From: JANOBD01 sp031411495
GTDB lineage: Bacteria; Planctomycetota; Phycisphaerae; Tepidisphaerales; Tepidisphaeraceae
Assembly (NCBI GenBank): GCA_031411495.1
Contig: JANOBD010000127.1
Coordinates: 75,444-139,443 of the forward strand
Length of the DNA: 64,000 nucleotides
Reading direction: 5' to 3'
Made by a program: the position numbers and the translations under genes. Numbering within the stretch: the stretch's first letter is position 1; every line of letters begins with the position of its first letter. Under the pieces are notes generated by a model, which saw only the letters and a list, made by a program, of their open reading frames with translations, was not told the origin of the DNA and searched no databases. This document shows, piece after piece, positions 53,545-62,330 of this stretch.

Positions 53545-54765
53545 TCAAATCGGCTGTTTCGCGTCAGGTTCTGCAGAGTTCGCCCCAGGGCGCTTCCAGC
53601 CGAGCATAACCGCCAGATGCATCGGAAACGCCAGGCACGCCGCCGGTGCGGTCTGCTGGATCGTCAGGTGCGAGATTGTCATCAACACGCCGACCGCGCT
53701 CAAGCAGAGCGCCACGCGCGGCAACACCGACAGCGGCCGCCGCCACCGCGGAACCAGCACGCCTGCCAGGACGCCGAGCGACACCGGCGAGAACTGCAGG
53801 AAGTTCTCGTTCCAGGCGACGACCTGGTGCCGCGTGAAGGCGATGAGGATCGTGAAGAAGACCGCGCCGAACGATGCGAAGAACGACCAGCCGCCCGCCA
53901 CGACCCAGTAGCCGAATCGGGTTTCGCGGGAGCAGGCGAACGTCATGGCGCTCAGGACCATCCCGATCGACAACGCCCACCACACGGGACTTCTCGCTTC
54001 CGACGGTTCGGCGTTTCCGGGCAGCTTCGTGGTGTTCAGCGGGATGCGCTCGCGCACCAGCGGCACGCGGCTTCCGTCCGCGCGGAGCAGCGTCGCCGCA
54101 TCGAGCAGTTTCGACAGTTCCATCGGAACGAATGCCGCCTGCCATTGCGTGAGCGGATGATCCGCGCGCGGCCCGTAGGTGAAGTCCATGAGCAGCGACA
54201 TTGCCTGGTTATCGAGGCCGACATCCATCAGCCGGCGTGAGTGCCAGCGATAACTGTGCGGCGTCATCGCCTGCCACTGCGGCGCGAGTTGACCGTCGGT
54301 GGCCTGGTCGAGGATGTCGCGAACGCGGGTGGCGCAGTTGTCGAGGAAGTAGTCGTAGAGGTACTTCGGGTTCTTCTGGTTCTCTTCCAGCAGGTGGATC
54401 AGCTTTTCCTTCTGCGCCCCGTCGAGGTTGAGCGCCTGCTCGGTGATCGTGCGATCCTGCTCGCCGCCGTAGAAGTTCAGCCACTCGTCGGTGGGCTTGT
54501 TGTCCATGGAATAGAGCAGGCTTCCCTTGACGAACTTGCCAACGAAGTTGGGCTCGCCGAAGTCGAAGTTACCCCAGTCGTAGAGGTAATCGAAACCCGT
54601 TCCCGCGACACGCACGCGGATGGCGATGTGCCCGAAGCGTTCGTACACCGCGCGGCCGGGGCCCATGGTGATGACCGAGACGTCGATTGCGTCCGGAATG
54701 ACGGCCGCATGAACGCGGGTGAACGACGCGAAGAGGATGATGAGAAACAGTGCCCAGCGCGGCAT
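53545..54765 (-). CDS. DUF4105 domain membrane protein
   Basis: The 406-residue protein has a signal peptide ending RVHA, then an N-terminal DUF4105 domain: GRAVYERFGHIAIRVRV, DYLYDWGNFDFG and, at the conserved Cys, YDYFLDNCATRVRDILD. The His and Cys pair suggests an NlpC/P60-like papain fold and a possible hydrolase. The C-terminal third has about five membrane spans (WWALSIGMVLSAMTFA and later). The gene is divergent from the HExxH peptidase, with promoters in the 55-base gap. Function untested in most lineages. Confidence 0.82.
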   Translation of the reverse strand: MPRWALFLIILFASFTRVHAAVIPDAIDVSVITMGPGRAVYERFGHIAIRVRVAGTGFDYLYDWGNFDFGEPNFVGKFVKGSLLYSMDNKPTDEWLNFYGGEQDRTITEQALNLDGAQKEKLIHLLEENQKNPKYLYDYFLDNCATRVRDILDQATDGQLAPQWQAMTPHSYRWHSRRLMDVGLDNQAMSLLMDFTYGPRADHPLTQWQAAFVPMELSKLLDAATLLRADGSRVPLVRERIPLNTTKLPGNAEPSEARSPVWWALSIGMVLSAMTFACSRETRFGYWVVAGGWSFFASFGAVFFTILIAFTRHQVVAWNENFLQFSPVSLGVLAGVLVPRWRRPLSVLPRVALCLSAVGVLMTISHLTIQQTAPAACLAFPMHLAVMLGWKRPGANSAEPDAKQPI

Positions 54766-54820
54766 GAAACGGACTATACTGTTTCGCGTGGCAAGTCATA
54801 AGCCATCGACAGGAGTTGGA

Positions 54821-56212
54821 ATGCGCGCTCGCTCGATCTGGACCTGTTTTGCCTGCATCTCGCTGTGTGTCGGCTCGAGCGTTCTCGCGCGCGACACGCT
54901 CGCAACGCCGATCCCGCTGGAGGTGATCCTCGCCGGCGACGGCCCGACCCAGCGCGTCGCGGGAAAACTCGTCGCGTTTGATGACGCCGGCATCACGATG
55001 CACGTCGGCGAAGCCGAGCGCACGCTCGCGTGGGAGGAACTCGCGCCCGCCAGCGCGTTCAACACCAAGTTCCGCCTCGTGGACAAGAGCGATGCGCAAC
55101 AGTTTCTTGAACTCGGTCGATGGGGCTGGACGCACGGGCTGAGCCAACAGGCGCGATCGGCACTGGGCAGCGCGCGAAAGCTCGACAAATCGCTCGGCAG
55201 CCAGATCGACGCGATCCTCGCCAGCGAATCCGGCTCCGCGCTCGCGTCCAAAGCGCAGCCGGCCACCAAGCCCGTCGAAACGCCGCCGACACCGCCGAAG
55301 CCTGAAGCTGCCGCGCCCGCATCGGAAGAGACCGCGCCGATGCAGCCCGGCTACCGGGCCGGCGACGCGATCGTCCAGTACACAATTCCGACCCGGGAAG
55401 AAAACGAAGCGCAGATCACGCTGTCGCGAAACCGCGCCGCCGAAGCCGAGCGCGCCCTCGACACCAAGTTCACCGAGATCCAGACCGATCACTTCCTGAT
55501 CTTCACCGACTGGGACAAGGCCGAGCACGCCTTCCTCAAGGAGAAGTGCGAATCCGCGTATTCCGTGCTCGCGAAGCAGTTCCAGCAGCCGGTGAAGGGA
55601 AACGTGTTCGTCGGCAAGCTGCCGATCTTCATGTTCGCGACGCAGAAGGGCTTTCTGCGCTTTGCCCGCGAGTTCGACGAGTTCGGCGCTGGCGAAACCG
55701 TCTTGGGCTACTTCATCAACTCATCGACCGAGCAGGGCCACATGGCGATGTGGAAGCCGGCCGTCGGCACGGGCATCGGCGCCGGCGGTTCGACGCAGGA
55801 CGCGGCCCGCCGCTGGGCGCGCACGCTCGTGCACGAGTTCGCGCACGCGTTCATCTCCCGCTACAAGAGCAATGCGCGCATCCCGCGCTGGCTCAACGAA
55901 GGCACCGCCGAGCTGATCGCCGAGGCGGCGCTGCCGACCAACAACTACCACGGCCGAGCCCGCGCCGCGGCGCAGGAAGCCGTCGACGTGATGCCGCTCT
56001 TCGACGATTCGAACATGCCCAGCGGCTACTACTATCCGGTGATGATGACGATGGCCGAGTGCCTGCAGAAGCAGGACACGAAAAAGTTCCTCGCGCTCTT
56101 CGACGAGATCAAGGCCGGCACGAAGCCCGAGGATGCGCTCAAGAAAGTCTACGGCATCACGCAGTTGAAGCTGGCCGAAGGGTGGAGCAAATACGCGAAG
56201 GCGCTGCGGTAG
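54821..56212 (+). CDS. exported HExxH zinc metallopeptidase-like protein
   Basis: The ATG at 54821 has AGGAG nearby and gives 463 residues with a signal peptide ending near VLARD. Residues of about 35-110 form a small domain on cleaved-off sequence, then a Pro/Ala/Glu-rich linker (about 145-195). The peptidase part has the zinc motif LVHEFAHAFISRY and, 20 residues on, WLNEGTAELIAEA, which supplies the third ligand as in gluzincins. It resembles the DUF1570 group common in planctomycetes. Substrate unknown; location periplasm or outside. Confidence 0.83.
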   Translation: MRARSIWTCFACISLCVGSSVLARDTLATPIPLEVILAGDGPTQRVAGKLVAFDDAGITMHVGEAERTLAWEELAPASAFNTKFRLVDKSDAQQFLELGRWGWTHGLSQQARSALGSARKLDKSLGSQIDAILASESGSALASKAQPATKPVETPPTPPKPEAAAPASEETAPMQPGYRAGDAIVQYTIPTREENEAQITLSRNRAAEAERALDTKFTEIQTDHFLIFTDWDKAEHAFLKEKCESAYSVLAKQFQQPVKGNVFVGKLPIFMFATQKGFLRFAREFDEFGAGETVLGYFINSSTEQGHMAMWKPAVGTGIGAGGSTQDAARRWARTLVHEFAHAFISRYKSNARIPRWLNEGTAELIAEAALPTNNYHGRARAAAQEAVDVMPLFDDSNMPSGYYYPVMMTMAECLQKQDTKKFLALFDEIKAGTKPEDALKKVYGITQLKLAEGWSKYAKALR

Positions 56213-56471
56213 GGCCAAGCCGAGCCGGCAGACGCGTCGGTTCTGAATTCGAACTCGATCGATTTGTTTGCGTCAACCGACCGCTTTTCGCGACCGATTC
56301 CTGGACACATATCTCGTTTCTGGCGCGATGATTGCGGCGACGCCGGAGCTTTCGCGCGCCGTCGAAATTTGCGGGAATGCGCAGCGCGCGAGGAGAGTGG
56401 GGATCGGTCGATCTGGGTTGCGACGACCCTCGGACCCCAGAGGGGGTACCTGGCTGCTCTGAAAGCCACCG

Positions 56472-56873
56472 TTACGCCGCAGGTGTGAGCGCGACGACGT
56501 AGCCCAATTGTTCGAGGCGTTGGACCAGATGTTGGGTCAGACGTCGGGGGTTTTGGCGATGTTGTTCTACGGGCCCTTGCTCACGGTACTCACTGTTTCG
56601 GCTCAACAGGTACCAGATGGTGCTGAGCATGGCGTGGGCAATTGCGATCAACGCCCGCTTGTGTCCGCGTCGGGCCTTGAGACGCTGGTACATGCGGTGG
56701 AAGGAGCTGCACTTGGTCCGTGCTGCTGCCCAGGCGCACTGCACCAGCATCTGCTTGAGCCAGCGGTTGCCAAAGCGAGTGCGGCCGGTACGGCGTTTGC
56801 CGGCCGATTCGTTGTTGCCCGGACACAGGCCCGCCCAACTGGCCAGGTGCGCCGCCGAGGCAAAGCGGCTCAT
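56472..56873 (-). CDS. IS110-family transposase, C-terminal fragment (frame-shifted)
   Basis: This 133-residue frame carries the transposase_20-like end of an IS110 enzyme: MSRFASAAHLASWAGLCPG, RRTGRTRFGNRWLKQMLVQ and the helical tail. It follows the N-terminal frame at 56870-57697 after a one-base change near 56922: there the sequence reads CCGGGATC where a continuous frame would need one more base. Past that point the expected INRNAAQTILAEIGHD appears only in this frame. It has no start of its own apart from an internal ATG. Confidence 0.85.
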   Translation of the reverse strand: MSRFASAAHLASWAGLCPGNNESAGKRRTGRTRFGNRWLKQMLVQCAWAAARTKCSSFHRMYQRLKARRGHKRALIAIAHAMLSTIWYLLSRNSEYREQGPVEQHRQNPRRLTQHLVQRLEQLGYVVALTPAA

Positions 56874-57697
56874 GTCATGGCCGATCTCGGCCAGAATCGT
56901 CTGGGCGGCGTTGCGGTTGATCCCGGCATCGCATCCAGCCGCGTCGCCGCCTGGGCAAAAGGGCCTTGGGCCATGAGTTGATCAATCCGCTGCTCAAAGC
57001 TCTGAACCTGCTTGCCCAGATAGTCGACTTGGTCGAGCAGTTGTCGGAGCATGAACTGGTGATGCTCACGCAGCTTGCCTTCCAATGCCAGAGTCAGCTG
57101 CGAGATCTTGGGACGCATCGCCGAGCGGGCCAGTTGCGCCAGCGTCGCCGGATCGGCCTTTGCATCTTCGATCAATGCCCCGAGCATGGCGCGTGCGCTT
57201 TTGCCCAGGATGTCGGTGACGACCGAGCCGAGCTTGAGGTTGGCATCCTCGAGAATCTTCTGGATCCGGTTGGCCACCCGCGCCCGCTCGGCAACCAACT
57301 GGGCGCGTTGACGGGTCAGTTCACGCAGATCCCGCTGCGGAGAAGGCGGCACAAAGCTGGCGCGGATCAGGCCGTGACGCAGCAGATCGGCGATCCACTG
57401 GCAGTCCGACACGTCGGTCTTGCGGCCGGGCACCTGCTTGATGTGCTGGGCATTGACCAGCATCAGTTCAAAGGCATCTTCCAACAGGTTCCAAATGGGT
57501 TTCCAGTACACGCCGGTGGACTCCATGGCGATGTGCCTGATGTGATGCTCGCCCAGCCAGTCACGCAGGCCAAGCAGATCACGCGTGGTGGTGGCGAACT
57601 GCCGGATGATCGGCTCGGTACGATCGATCAACAGGCAGACCATCACCGAATCCTTGTGAACATCGAACCCAGCGCAACGGTCGTGAAGCACCTGCAT
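56870..57697 (-). CDS. IS110-family transposase, N-terminal part
   Basis: The 275-residue frame has the RuvC-like DEDD catalytic domain of IS110 enzymes: GFDVHKDSVMVCLLIDR (first Asp), AMESTGVYWKPIWNLLE (Glu) and PGRKTDVSDCQWIADLLRHG (two Asp). A coiled-coil region follows. The frame is lost right after LDAMPG, where IS110 proteins continue with the C-terminal domain. Alone it would lack the catalytic serine region, so this copy is probably inactive unless the frameshift is a base-call error. The start is the ATG at 57697 after CGGAGGTGAACG on the coding strand. Confidence 0.88.
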   Translation of the reverse strand: MQVLHDRCAGFDVHKDSVMVCLLIDRTEPIIRQFATTTRDLLGLRDWLGEHHIRHIAMESTGVYWKPIWNLLEDAFELMLVNAQHIKQVPGRKTDVSDCQWIADLLRHGLIRASFVPPSPQRDLRELTRQRAQLVAERARVANRIQKILEDANLKLGSVVTDILGKSARAMLGALIEDAKADPATLAQLARSAMRPKISQLTLALEGKLREHHQFMLRQLLDQVDYLGKQVQSFEQRIDQLMAQGPFAQAATRLDAMPGSTATPPRRFWPRSAMT

Positions 57698-58134
57698 CGT
57701 TCACCTCCGGTAAGAGAAACGTCGCCGGAAGGACTGGCATGGAAAACAGTCTGCTCTGCGCGGTCAAAGCCGCAATCTCGGAACCGAAGGCCAGCCCCAG
57801 GTCAAACTCTTTGGCGGGCTCCAAAGCGCCAAGCGATTCCCAACCTCGTCCGGCAACGCCGATCATTCTACCGACCGGTCGACTCGGCTTTCATCCTCTC
57901 TGGAGGTGAGTCATCACATGCGAACTCTTTGGTAAGTGAATACGGATCCTGGCAGAGGAACACCTCCCATCGGCTGCCGCGGCGGGTACCCAGCGTTACC
58001 CACGATTACCCACTTCACGCGTCAGTCGATTCTCTGGTTTCACCTGCGGGGAGCAGGTTGGGGCAAAAACGGGGCGGCGAAGGTGGCTGAAGGATTGCCG
58101 AGCGTTGCCGGATTGCTACACTCACCCGACCGCT
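57698..58134. other. non-coding stretch between IS110 transposase and tRNA-Ser
   Basis: No gene is seen. The part next to the transposase is the expected IS110 left end with its putative bridge RNA; the part next to 58135 should hold the tRNA promoter. A plus-strand frame that crosses this stretch (56966-58090) is antisense to the transposase. Confidence 0.5.
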
Positions 58135-58221
58135 GGAGGCGTGGCAGAGCGGTTGATTGCGACAGTCTTGAAAACTGTTGTGCCCGAAAGGGTACCGGGG
58201 GTTCGAATCCCTCCGCCTCCG
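58135..58221 (+). tRNA. tRNA-Ser (anticodon TGA)
   Basis: GGAGGCG (58135-58141) pairs with CGCCTCC (58214-58220), with discriminator G at 58221. The anticodon arm ACAGTCTTGAAAACTGT gives anticodon TGA, a long variable arm (TGCCCGAAAGGGTA) is typical of class II serine tRNA, and the T-loop is GGTTCGAATCC. No CCA is encoded. A tyrosine recombinase gene 126 bases downstream suggests that the 3' end is an integration site. Confidence 0.95.
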
Positions 58222-58223
58222 TT

Positions 58224-58258
58224 GAAACCCTCGGATTTTCCGGGGGTTTCGATCGTTT
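58224..58258 (+). terminator. terminator after tRNA-Ser
   Basis: GAAACCCTCGG (58224-58234) pairs with CCGGGGGTTTC (58240-58250, one G-U) over a five-base loop, followed by GATCGTTTT. Confidence 0.75.
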
Positions 58259-58347
58259 TAGACTGTCACATGTATTGCTCATATTCACCACACCCAGCCA
58301 CAAAACCACCAAACACACACCTAAACGCGCTGCGCCTTGCGCTTGCG

Positions 58348-59547
58348 CTATCCTGAACCGTCGAGCGGGTTCTTGAATGCCTCGTCGATCACCCCTCGAA
58401 GGGCCTCGGCCTCTGAATGTGAATAGACACCCAGCGTCAGCATCGGCGTCGAGTGCCGCGCCAGCGTCTGTGTGTCCTTCACGGTCGCGCCGCTTCGGCC
58501 GATGGTCGTCACGTAAAAGTGTCTGAAGGCGTGGAAGTCGAACACGCCCGAGTCGGTTCGGTAGAGAAGGGTGTCGGACTTCTGCCGCCGCTCGACCTCG
58601 GCATGATCATCGCTGGCGGCTTTGATCCATGCCTCCCGCGCGGCCGACTGGTCGGCCCTGAGCATGTGCGTCAGCGCGTTGGGCATTTCAGGCCAAAGCA
58701 GGTCGGCTTCCATAGACCAGAACGCCAGCTCGTCGGTGAGCCAGGCCGGAAGCGGCTGGATCGCGTCTTTGCCGTTCTTCGTGAACTCGCCCGGCACCTT
58801 GAGCAGGCGGGCCTTGAAGTCGATCCAGCTTCGGCGAACCGATCGCAACTCGCCGACGCGGTAGCCTGTGGACATCGCCATCAGGTAGAGCACGCCGCGC
58901 GCCCTGCCATCCATCAGGAACCGCCCGCGCCGCTGGTCGCGGACATAGTTCACCAGGAGCGATACCTCCAGCGGAGTCGGCACCCGACGGCTGTGAACCT
59001 TCTCAGCAACGCCCAGGCCCTTCGTGTCGGCGAGTGGATCGATCTCGATCAGGTGTGAACGCTTGAGCCACTTCGTGAACTGCCGCATCGCCGTCTGGTA
59101 GTGACTGATGGTCTGGTCGGAAAGCTGACGACCTTCGACACCCTCGGTCCGCAGCTTGTCGAGTCCGCGGCCGAGAGCTGCTGCCGTGATGTGCTTCAGC
59201 TTCGAGACTTCCATCGCCTCGATCAGCACGCGAACGCGTGATGCGACATTGTTCACGTAGACCGGATTGAGCGCCTTCGTCTTGAGCGAGGCGCGATACT
59301 GGTCGACTACGCCGTCGACCGAGAGCGACTCGCCCAGGAGCTGGAGCAGCTTGCCCTCGGTGATGAGTCTGGCCTTCCACTGCTGGATCCACTCGCTGGC
59401 GGTTGCCGCGAACCGGCGAGCGTGCGCGGCGCTGATGCCGAGCCGTCGCGTGATCCTGCGGCCGCCAATCCTGCACGTGGTGATGCGCCACCGACTACCG
59501 GACTGGTAGAGGCTGACGTAAGGGAAGTTGTCCGAGAGCTTCGGCAT
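58348..59547 (-). CDS. int: tyrosine recombinase / integrase
   Basis: The 399-residue protein has an N-terminal DNA-binding part, a SAM-like core-binding helix set (residues of about 75-170) and the catalytic domain. The catalytic residues are all seen: Arg230 (STGYRVGELR), Lys257 or Lys260 (GEFTKNGK), His339 and Arg342 (DFHAFRHFYVT), His365 (LARHSTPML) and Tyr375 (LGVYSHSEA). Such enzymes insert and excise elements at short repeats. Its position 126 bases from the tRNA-Ser 3' end, reading toward it, fits an island integrase. Confidence 0.92.
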   Translation of the reverse strand: MPKLSDNFPYVSLYQSGSRWRITTCRIGGRRITRRLGISAAHARRFAATASEWIQQWKARLITEGKLLQLLGESLSVDGVVDQYRASLKTKALNPVYVNNVASRVRVLIEAMEVSKLKHITAAALGRGLDKLRTEGVEGRQLSDQTISHYQTAMRQFTKWLKRSHLIEIDPLADTKGLGVAEKVHSRRVPTPLEVSLLVNYVRDQRRGRFLMDGRARGVLYLMAMSTGYRVGELRSVRRSWIDFKARLLKVPGEFTKNGKDAIQPLPAWLTDELAFWSMEADLLWPEMPNALTHMLRADQSAAREAWIKAASDDHAEVERRQKSDTLLYRTDSGVFDFHAFRHFYVTTIGRSGATVKDTQTLARHSTPMLTLGVYSHSEAEALRGVIDEAFKNPLDGSG

Positions 59548-59551
59548 CGAT

Positions 59552-59656
59552 TCACGCGACCTTGTCGGCGGCTTCCTGTTTACGCTTGGCCCAGGTTTCG
59601 TACTGCGAGAGTGTCCACTTGCGGCGCCCGGCCGTAGCCGAAGACCGGACGCTCAT
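59552..59656 (-). CDS. possible 34-residue basic peptide upstream of int
   Basis: A frame of 35 codons (ATG at 59656) ends four bases before the integrase start. Its product has a basic, helical end (RRKWTLSQYETWAKRKQEAA) that looks more protein-like than the overlapping frame, and could be a small DNA-binding or excision-type factor or the tail of a frame-shifted gene. No ribosome binding site is visible. Weakly supported. Confidence 0.25.
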   Translation of the reverse strand: MSVRSSATAGRRKWTLSQYETWAKRKQEAADKVA

Positions 59657-59747
59657 TCACGCTGCCGATCGGGACGCCAGCCGCGTCAAACGCCTGACCG
59701 CCTTCGACTCGGTCCACTTGTCGCCAGTTACCTTTTTCATCCTGCAT
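59580..59747 (-). CDS. possible 55-residue hypothetical protein of the island
   Basis: The ATG at 59747 has AGGA about nine bases upstream. The product (MQDEKGNWRQVDRVEGGQAF at the start) has no known domain. It overlaps, in another frame, the basic peptide at 59552-59656; at most one of the two is likely to be a gene, unless a one-base slip joins them. Confidence 0.3.
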   Translation of the reverse strand: MQDEKGNWRQVDRVEGGQAFDAAGVPIGSVNERPVFGYGRAPQVDTLAVRNLGQA

Positions 59748-59881
59748 GTGATGGTCCTTTCCAGGTTCCAAAAATGGCCCGAGTACAAACGACGCTTCGA
59801 ATTCTCATGGAGGTTGGAGCCGGGGCACATTCCAATTGAGGGCTCCTTCACATCCCCGGCCTTCTCCAACCACGGAGGTCG

Positions 59882-60091
59882 TCACGCGGGCTGAGCCTGC
59901 GGTTGATCGATTTCGCTGTCCTGCTGGATTGCAGGGACAGCCTGTGCCGAAGCCCTCTCAGCTTTGATTTGGGCAAGGCGTTCCAAGGCCAATGCCGACA
60001 CAGCACGAGATGGCTTCTTGAAGCCACGACGACGAGCCTCGTCCGCAAAATCGCGGCAGGCTTGTTTGTCGGTGATTGCTGAACGGATCAT
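59882..60091 (-). CDS. small helical protein of the island, unknown function
   Basis: The 69-residue product (ITDKQACRDFADEARRRGFK, then ALALERLAQIKAE) is helical with a Gln/Pro-rich end. It is divergent to the XRE-type regulator gene, whose start lies 24 bases away. No family is recognised. Divergent small genes beside a regulator in a mobile element may be control partners, but nothing here proves it. Confidence 0.4.
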   Translation of the reverse strand: MIRSAITDKQACRDFADEARRRGFKKPSRAVSALALERLAQIKAERASAQAVPAIQQDSEIDQPQAQPA

Positions 60092-60115
60092 GATTGGAAC
60101 AAGATAGGCTCAAAA

Positions 60116-60673
60116 TTGGCTACTGCAACTCAATTTACTCCAATCTTTGGCGGATTTGTGGCCGAAGTTGCGTTACCTGTTGCCTCTGTGGCAGTTAGGC
60201 GTTCGAAAAAATCCGTAGAAGTGAACGGCCTCAAGGTCGCCGCATTGCGAAACGCGAAGCTGTGGGCTCAGCCTGATTTGGCGTCTGCTGCAGACGTCGT
60301 TGTGAACACCATAAAGCGGATTGAGCCACGGGAATCGATCGGCGTTCACGTTGCTACGGTGCGTGCAATCGCCGCCGCACTAGATGCCGATCCTCTTGAA
60401 ATCTTGGCGGACATCGACTCCAGCTTCGCCCAGTCCACCATCGACGCCGCGATCGACGCGCTCGAAGCCAGCGGCAAGCTCAGCGCCGACGACATCGCGC
60501 GGATACGCCAGCAGGTGAAGGGCGACGGCGTCGACAAGCCGGGCGCGGGCGTGGAGGGAGTGAGCGTCGCGGGGACGATCAAGCCCAGCAGCGAGCGCAC
60601 CGCCGCCAACAAAGAGCAGACGCACTCACGGAAGCGGCCGCCCGAGGAGCCGAAGGGGAAGGGCGGGAAGTGA
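60116..60673 (+). CDS. XRE-like helix-turn-helix regulator with disordered tail
   Basis: The TTG at 60116 gives 185 residues; no other start fits the divergent neighbour as well. Residues of about 35-105 resemble an HTH_3 domain: LKVAALRNAKLWAQPDLASA (helices 1 and 2), NTIKRIEPRESIGVHVATVR and AIAAALDADPLEILADI. The rest is helical, then Gly/Lys/Pro-rich and probably unfolded (GTIKPSSERTAANKEQ). Regulators of this kind control integrase or conjugation genes in islands. It could also be an antitoxin-like protein, though no toxin partner is evident. Confidence 0.6.
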   Translation: MATATQFTPIFGGFVAEVALPVASVAVRRSKKSVEVNGLKVAALRNAKLWAQPDLASAADVVVNTIKRIEPRESIGVHVATVRAIAAALDADPLEILADIDSSFAQSTIDAAIDALEASGKLSADDIARIRQQVKGDGVDKPGAGVEGVSVAGTIKPSSERTAANKEQTHSRKRPPEEPKGKGGK

Positions 60674-60867
60674 AGCACGACATTGATGATTCTTGGAGGC
60701 GAGCGCAGGGGGCGGAAACGTCACGCCAGTGGGCAGTCAGGAAATGAGGAAGTCGCATTTTCGTAACATTCTATGAAGTCTATTTTTATCAGACGCTTTT
60801 ACGGAAATCGGCAACGAACAAAGACCTGCCGCCCGATTCGTCGAAACCTTGTCTAGGCTTTGCGCGT

Positions 60868-60895
60868 TTGATTCATGGTTCTGGTCATCTATGCT
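60868..60895 (+). promoter_or_regulatory. candidate promoter of the three-gene island operon
   Basis: TTGATT (60868-60873) and TATGCT (60890-60895) are 16 bases apart in an AT-richer stretch; transcription would begin about 25 bases before the ATG at 60928. The 254-base gap before it holds no gene. Confidence 0.4.
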
Positions 60896-60927
60896 CCTGA
60901 TAGACAGGTACGCTGGGGTCCGATTTG

Positions 60928-61776
60928 ATGCCTACACGAAGATTCTCATTTGATGCTCCACCGGTTGTCGAGGTGGTGATTAGCGCGCAGTTCGCGCCGA
61001 TTCCGAACCTCGGCGCGGCGCATGCCGGCCGATATTGGCAAACGCTTATTGACCGATTTCACGACGATTGGGCTCAAGCGTGGGTGACCCATTCGTTACC
61101 GCTTGACGACGTGTTCGAGAGTCCGGAGCCGGCGTTCGGACGGCTCGCCGTTTCATTCTCAGATCCCGAAACCAGTCCGCCGCGTGTTCAAATAAGTGAT
61201 GCGAGCCGCGATCGCATGCTTCAGATTCAATCCAGCCGGTTTATCTATAACTGGCGTCAACAGAAGGATGAGTACCCAACTTTTGATCAGCTAAAGGCAG
61301 AGTTTGACGAAAAGCTCAATCTCTTTCTGCAGAGCCTGAGCACCTGGGGCATGCCTAACCCCGTGTTCAACCAGTGGGAAGTGACGTACGTGAACCACAT
61401 TCCAAAGGGCAAGATGTGGTCAGCGGTCAGCGATTGGGCACAGATATTTCCTTGGCTGAAAACGCCGCCAGCGACTGACGGCGCAGGTTCCAACCTGCAA
61501 GTCGAAACTCAGAATGGAATTTGGCGCTTCCAACTACCTGATCAGCGGGGACGCCTTCACGTTGCTTTGTCGCACGCGAGAACGCAGCAAACAGGCGCAA
61601 GTGAGCCAAGGGAAGTTGCGTCACTCACCCTGACCGCTCGTGGGGGCGTATCTGATAAGCACAGCGTGGACGACGGCATCTCACGGGGACATGATGCAAT
61701 TATTCGATCATTCGAACAAATGACCTCACCGTTGGCCCATAGCGCATGGGGATTGAGAAGAGAGCAGAATGCTTGA
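60928..61776 (+). CDS. TIGR04255-family protein
   Basis: The ATG at 60928 gives 282 residues; a TTG three bases earlier is ignored. The N-terminus RRFSFDAPPVVEVVISAQFAP (first 20 residues of the block) matches the TIGR04255 family pattern PPVVEVV, and the length and the mid block FNQWEVTYVNHIPKG also fit. The family is sporadically distributed in bacteria and has no known function. The last eight bases overlap the next gene's start (ATGCTTGA), showing translational coupling. Lower GC than the genome suggests transfer. Confidence 0.75.
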   Translation: MPTRRFSFDAPPVVEVVISAQFAPIPNLGAAHAGRYWQTLIDRFHDDWAQAWVTHSLPLDDVFESPEPAFGRLAVSFSDPETSPPRVQISDASRDRMLQIQSSRFIYNWRQQKDEYPTFDQLKAEFDEKLNLFLQSLSTWGMPNPVFNQWEVTYVNHIPKGKMWSAVSDWAQIFPWLKTPPATDGAGSNLQVETQNGIWRFQLPDQRGRLHVALSHARTQQTGASEPREVASLTLTARGGVSDKHSVDDGISRGHDAIIRSFEQMTSPLAHSAWGLRREQNA

Positions 61777-62314
61777 TACTCCAATGCAACCCTCGGCTTG
61801 GGTTCAATTCGACGTCGTACGAGACGCTCAAACTGCAGCCCAATTCTCAATCAACGCTTGTGATCATTGGTTCAAAGCTTTTCGTCGGCTAGATGAGTTG
61901 GCCGGTTATTCAGCCAACTGGGATAATGATGGGGCGATAAAGCCAGACGTTAAGATCCTAGCAAGTGCTGCCGACCTCCTCGATAAGTTGCGAGCAAGTG
62001 GATGGGAGGCACCTGTGACAATGGTACTCCTGCCCGAAGGTGGACTGATGATCGAGTGGCAGGCCGCCGGCACTGTGCGCACTATCGAGATCAGCAAACC
62101 GTGCAAAGGCGAATTGCTTTTGACAGTCGACGGCACTTCGCTGTTTGACGCTTTTGAGTGGCATTCGCCGCGGCTAGATGAATTGTTACACCGCTTGCCA
62201 GAAGCCGCTTTCGGATTCGTAGAGAGAACTTACCGCAATTCTCCAACGCGTGAAAATCGATACCGCAGTCGCCGCTCCGCGATGGCGATGACGACATTGG
62301 AAGAGAGCTTATAA
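61769..62314 (+). CDS. unknown protein with GYSANWDNDGA motif, coupled to the TIGR04255 gene
   Basis: The 181-residue protein starts at an ATG inside the end of the TIGR04255 gene. The block LDELAGYSANWDNDGAIKP is a short conserved pattern (NWDxxGA) known from scattered bacterial proteins of unknown function. A beta-rich middle follows (VTMVLLPEGGLMIEWQ, RTIEISKPCKGELLLTVDG). No catalytic motif is clear. Strict coupling with its neighbour suggests a complex or shared pathway. Confidence 0.7.
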   Translation: MLDTPMQPSAWVQFDVVRDAQTAAQFSINACDHWFKAFRRLDELAGYSANWDNDGAIKPDVKILASAADLLDKLRASGWEAPVTMVLLPEGGLMIEWQAAGTVRTIEISKPCKGELLLTVDGTSLFDAFEWHSPRLDELLHRLPEAAFGFVERTYRNSPTRENRYRSRRSAMAMTTLEESL

Positions 62315-62330
62315 ACCTGTCGGGGGATCA

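Larger units (their letters stand above)
56472..57697 (-). mobile_element. IS110-family insertion sequence (coding core; ends not defined)
   Basis: IS110 elements have no clear terminal inverted repeats, so borders cannot be read here. The non-coding DNA at 57698 to about 57900, upstream of the transposase start, is where the left-end bridge RNA of IS110-group elements is usually encoded. Base use here differs from neighbours, and the tRNA-Ser lies some 440 bases away. Confidence 0.8.

Noticed and set aside
56966..58090. 374-codon open frame on the plus strand
   Set aside because: Antisense to the IS110 transposase and runs on into non-coding DNA before the tRNA.
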